The notes below the pieces were generated by a model, which saw only the letters and a program-made list of their open reading frames with translations, made no database searches and was not told the origin of the DNA. The position numbers and the translations under genes are program-made. A DNA stretch of 8,514 nucleotides from Alphaproteobacteria bacterium (GTDB taxonomy: Bacteria > Pseudomonadota > Alphaproteobacteria > Sphingomonadales > Sphingomonadaceae): assembly GCA_028293055.1 (NCBI GenBank), contig JAQGLD010000178.1, forward strand, positions 1 through 8,514, in the 5' to 3' direction. Below, one piece after another: positions 6,714 through 8,514 of this stretch. Each line of letters opens with the position of its first letter. Position 1 is the stretch's first letter.

Positions 6714-6956
6714 CTTACTCCGTGACTCGGTGGGCACAGGATAGCGAGTGGCGAAGCTTCGTCCAATCATCGCTGAGGCGAGCGGAGCGGCTTTCGGGCG
6801 GAGCATCGGCCAGCCAGAACCGTGGGCCTGCCCTGCAGCGGGGAGGATCGCGACATTTTGCGACAATTCTCGCGCGCGCCGACAAACTCGCGCGACAGCG
6901 AGGGTCGATCGGGGACGAGTGGCGCCGACCCGCGCCCGATCTCGAAAGGAATCGAA
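6714..6956. promoter_or_regulatory. Divergent intergenic region with GCGACA repeats
   Basis: This stretch of about 240 bases without a gene separates the small minus-strand gene from the EF-hand gene. GCGACA occurs at 6850-6855, 6860-6865 and 6892-6897. The first two flank TTTT and are 10 bases apart, and the third is 32 bases on. These spacings are near whole helical turns, so a regulator site is possible. The motif is GC-rich enough to recur by chance. I find no certain -35/-10. Confidence 0.35.
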
Positions 6957-7448
6957 ATGAAGGAAAAACTGATCGCCGCCGGCCTCACCGCCCTGACCCT
7001 GCTCGCCGCCGGAGTCGCTGGGGCGGCGCCGAGCACCGGGCCAGGCCGTCATGCCGATATCAGCCGCGCCGAACTGACCGCGCAGGTCGATGCCCGCTTC
7101 GACCGGCTCGATGCCAATCACAACGGCAAGATCGACGCCTCCGACCGTGCAGCCTCTATCGAGGCTCGTTTCAAGCGGCTGGACGCGGACGGCAACGGCT
7201 CCGTCACCCTCGCAGAGATGCAGGCGGCCGAGGCGAACGGCGATGCGGCGACCGGGCACGGCCATGCCGGAGCGCCGGGCCGTCGCGGCCGCCACGCCGG
7301 CAACTTCATCGGTCCGGACGGAACCACCAAGGCGCAGGCCGAAGCCAAGGCGCTGGCCCGTTTCGACCGCGGCGACGCCGATCATAATGGCGTGCTCACC
7401 GCAGCTGAGCGCCAGCAGACCCATGCCGGAAGCAAGGCCGCGCGTTGA
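6957..7448 (+). CDS. Exported EF-hand calcium-binding protein
   Basis: This 163-residue protein has a typical Sec signal peptide (Lys residues at 2 and 4, hydrophobic 5-22, likely cleavage after AGA near 23), so it should be periplasmic or secreted. Three canonical EF-hand loops follow: DANHNGKIDASD at 52-63, DADGNGSVTLAE at 76-87 and DADHNGVLTAAE at 140-151. Each is preceded by a helix of the form xRFxR. Loops 1 and 2 form a normal close pair, while loop 3 stands alone after a 50-residue Gly/His/Arg-rich linker (about 95-122). Loop 1 ends in Asp where Glu is usual, which can weaken Ca2+ preference. The start is supported by AAAGGA six bases before the ATG. Such proteins are common in sphingomonads, but their role is not known. 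A strong stem-loop follows the stop. Confidence 0.9.
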   Translation: MKEKLIAAGLTALTLLAAGVAGAAPSTGPGRHADISRAELTAQVDARFDRLDANHNGKIDASDRAASIEARFKRLDADGNGSVTLAEMQAAEANGDAATGHGHAGAPGRRGRHAGNFIGPDGTTKAQAEAKALARFDRGDADHNGVLTAAERQQTHAGSKAAR

Positions 7449-7456
7449 GCCGTCTC

Positions 7457-7482
7457 CGTGGGGCGGCCCCGGCCGCCCCACG
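7457..7482 (+). terminator. Strong GC-rich stem-loop after the EF-hand gene
   Basis: CGTGGGGCGGC and GCCGCCCCACG form a perfect 11-base-pair stem around the four-base loop CCCG, starting nine bases after the stop codon. No T run follows, so it may act as a GC-rich intrinsic terminator of the kind seen in high-GC genomes or as an mRNA 3' end stabiliser. It separates the EF-hand gene from the receiver gene. Confidence 0.65.
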
Positions 7483-7668
7483 GGCCACCGGCTTCATGCC
7501 CCTCGTCGCTGGTGCGTCGAGGCCTGGGTCGGCCCCCTGCGATGCACAGGTGGCCGCGAGAAGCGGAAACTCCGAAAGCCACTCGGCAACGGCCTTCACC
7601 GGGCCTAAAGAAACCCCGGTCCATGGACGGCGAGGCGGGAGCCTCCCGCGGGCGATATGAAGGATGTT
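7483..7668. promoter_or_regulatory. Leader region of the receiver gene with a stem-loop
   Basis: The gap holds no gene that I can support. GCGGGA-GCC-TCCCGC at 7635-7649 forms a 6-base stem with a 3-base loop, and GAGGC with GCCTC (7632-7645) is a competing 5-base stem. Both end about ten bases before the ribosome site of the receiver gene. No clear promoter is seen. Confidence 0.35.
7659..7664 (+). promoter_or_regulatory. Shine-Dalgarno that decides the receiver start
   Basis: GAAGGA lies four bases before ATG 7669. The in-frame ATG at 7657 overlaps this site and has no ribosome site of its own, and its product would carry four extra residues before the conserved receiver start. ATG 7669 is therefore preferred. 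Confidence 0.6.
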
Positions 7669-8031
7669 ATGGCGCGCAGCGTATTGATCGTGGACGATGA
7701 CGAGCTGGTCCGTGACATGCTGTGGCGGAACATGAGCGAGCTCGGCTTCGAGGTTTCCGAAGCAAGCGACGGTCCCAGCGCGCTCGAGCGCGTCGCCGAG
7801 CGCGGCTTCGACCTGGTCATCCTCGATTATGCGATGCCCGGGATGAGCGGCCCTGCGACCGCGCAGGAGATCCGGCGCAAGCGGCCCGGCCAGGCACTGC
7901 TGCTGATCAGCGGCTATGCCGGCACCGGCATGCTGCGCACCGGAAGCGGCGAGATCCCCCTGCTCGGCAAGCCGTTCCTGCTCGAGGAGCTGCGCGAGGC
8001 GGTCGACGGAGCGCTCGCCCACCAGTCCTAG
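7669..8031 (+). CDS. Single-domain response regulator (receiver only)
   Basis: The protein has 120 residues and is one CheY-like receiver with no output domain. VLIVDDDE at 5-12 supplies the acidic metal site. The phosphoacceptor is Asp53 in LVILDYAMPGMSG (49-61), the switch residue is Ser81 in LLISGY (78-83), and the conserved lysine is Lys101 in LGKPF (99-103). All key residues are present, so it should be phosphorylated by a histidine kinase. No kinase gene is in the window, so it is an orphan here. The sequence resembles receiver domains attached to hybrid kinases of alphaproteobacteria, and it may work in a phosphorelay or by protein contact. The cyclase of the window is a conceivable but unproven target. 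The short form fits the ribosome site before ATG 7669. Confidence 0.92.
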   Translation: MARSVLIVDDDELVRDMLWRNMSELGFEVSEASDGPSALERVAERGFDLVILDYAMPGMSGPATAQEIRRKRPGQALLLISGYAGTGMLRTGSGEIPLLGKPFLLEELREAVDGALAHQS

Positions 8032-8254
8032 GGCATTTCAAGTCGTCGGTATGGACTGACGATTCGGATATGCGGCATCTCAACGGCCGCGAGCCCAGAC
8101 TTTGGCGCAATCAAAGTCGATCTCGCTCCAGGATCGCGCCCGCCAAACCGCGCCTGACCCCCGATGCAGAAATTGCACCTGCAATCCGGCCGGCTTTCAT
8201 TTGCGTCATATGCTGCACCGCACCATTTCCGGCACGCACCGTCGGAGATATGAA
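8032..8254. other. Region without a supported gene, containing a palindrome
   Basis: No reading frame here has convincing protein-like composition or a good ribosome site. At 8172-8185, ATTGCA-CC-TGCAAT is a perfect inverted repeat, about 70 bases before the start of the possible small peptide gene, and could be an operator. A weak stem-loop TCGTC/GACGA follows the receiver stop. No T-rich terminator is seen. Confidence 0.4.
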
Positions 8255-8347
8255 ATGCTGAGCTTGATTGCCCTGATCCTGGGCGCCACCTCGGGGCGCC
8301 TGCGGGTCGATGCCTCCGGCACACCCTGGGTCCAGCCGATCGTTTGA
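8255..8347 (+). CDS. Possible 30-residue peptide gene
   Basis: ATG 8255 is preceded by GGAG at 8244-8247 with a seven-base gap, an ideal ribosome site. The frame encodes a hydrophobic start, MLSLIALILGA, followed by a polar part rich in Gly and Val. The peptide is too short for a full signal peptide with a mature domain, but it could be a small membrane-associated peptide. Inside it, GGCGCC at 8282-8287 and 8295-8300 can form a 6-base-pair stem with a 7-base loop, so the stretch could instead belong to an RNA. I do not recognise it. It may be chance. Confidence 0.35.
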   Translation: MLSLIALILGATSGRLRVDASGTPWVQPIV

Positions 8348-8412
8348 AGCAGCTTCTGGTCAGCTGAAATTGGCCGGCGACTGGAGGTCGCGGCAGGCTC
8401 AAGCGCCAGGTT

Positions 8413-8514
8413 TCAGCCGCGATAGCCCAAGCCGACCGGCTCGCCCCAGAAATTGCGGCGTGGCTTCCTTGCGTCGGCAGCGCGGGCCCGGGCGAGGGCG
8501 AGTGCGTTCTTCCA
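8413..8514 (-). CDS. C-terminal end of an unknown gene (5' end outside window)
   Basis: A leftward frame enters from the right edge and ends with TGA at 8413-8415, giving 33 visible residues. The segment is Ala/Arg-rich, then reads KPRRNFWGEPVGLGYRG. The Arg-rich helix followed by an aromatic and glycine tail looks like a genuine protein C-terminus and not an antisense frame. No family can be named from so little. It converges on the possible small peptide gene. Confidence 0.45.
   Translation of the reverse strand, partial: WKNALALARARAADARKPRRNFWGEPVGLGYRG

Noticed and set aside
6714..7481. Upstream extension of the small minus-strand gene to a 355-codon frame
   Set aside because: The extension crosses the EF-hand gene in antisense and an intergenic region. 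A good ribosome site lies directly before the internal ATG at 6713.
8028..8402. Minus-strand frame of 124 codons in the gene-poor stretch
   Set aside because: The composition is Arg/Cys/Pro-rich with no ribosome site, and it overlaps the receiver end. It looks like a non-coding frame.
1..8514. CRISPR array, transposon ends, tRNA or phage genes
   Set aside because: Reading both strands showed no regularly spaced repeats, transposase or integrase motifs, or tRNA-like cloverleaf.

Overview
The window is GC-rich bacterial DNA with tightly packed genes on both strands. The gene families (a NadR-type kinase, a membrane GGDEF protein, a split NHEJ-type polymerase and ligase pair, a YkuD_2-type L,D-transpeptidase, an EF-hand export protein and a single-domain receiver) and the codon use suggest an alphaproteobacterium, most likely a sphingomonad. 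That placement is inferred from family content and has not been tested by a search. It looks like ordinary chromosome: I see no transposase, integrase, phage gene, CRISPR array, tRNA or rRNA.

Layout. Positions 1-513 (+) hold the 3' part of a NadR-like nucleotide or nucleoside kinase, cut by the window edge. It converges on a membrane-anchored diguanylate cyclase (542-1708, -). Upstream of the cyclase is a 180-base gap with several inverted or direct repeats. Next comes a leftward run read in the order ATP-dependent DNA ligase (3439-4485), LigD-type polymerase domain (2477-3358) and msrA (1889-2437). The gaps are 80 and 39 bases, so this may be one operon for DNA and protein repair. A roughly 200-base divergent region then leads to a YkuD_2-type L,D-transpeptidase (4686-5384, +) and a calcineurin-like metallophosphoesterase (5494-6378, +). 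A small unknown gene (6414-6713, -) converges on the latter and is divergent from an exported EF-hand protein (6957-7448, +). The EF-hand gene is followed by a strong stem-loop and then a stand-alone response-regulator receiver (7669-8031, +). The last 480 bases hold a possible 30-residue peptide gene, some small palindromes and the 3' end of a leftward gene that leaves the window.

How the genes may work together. The cyclase, the receiver and the phosphoesterase are all signalling proteins, but nothing shows that they form one pathway. The clearest functional group is ligase, polymerase and msrA. The ligase and polymerase are separate proteins, as in the mycobacterial LigC and Prim-PolC pair, and no Ku gene lies alongside them. 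Repair of oxidative or base damage is therefore as plausible as end joining. I found no convincing undescribed multi-gene system. The best leads are this repair cluster and the repeats upstream of the cyclase.
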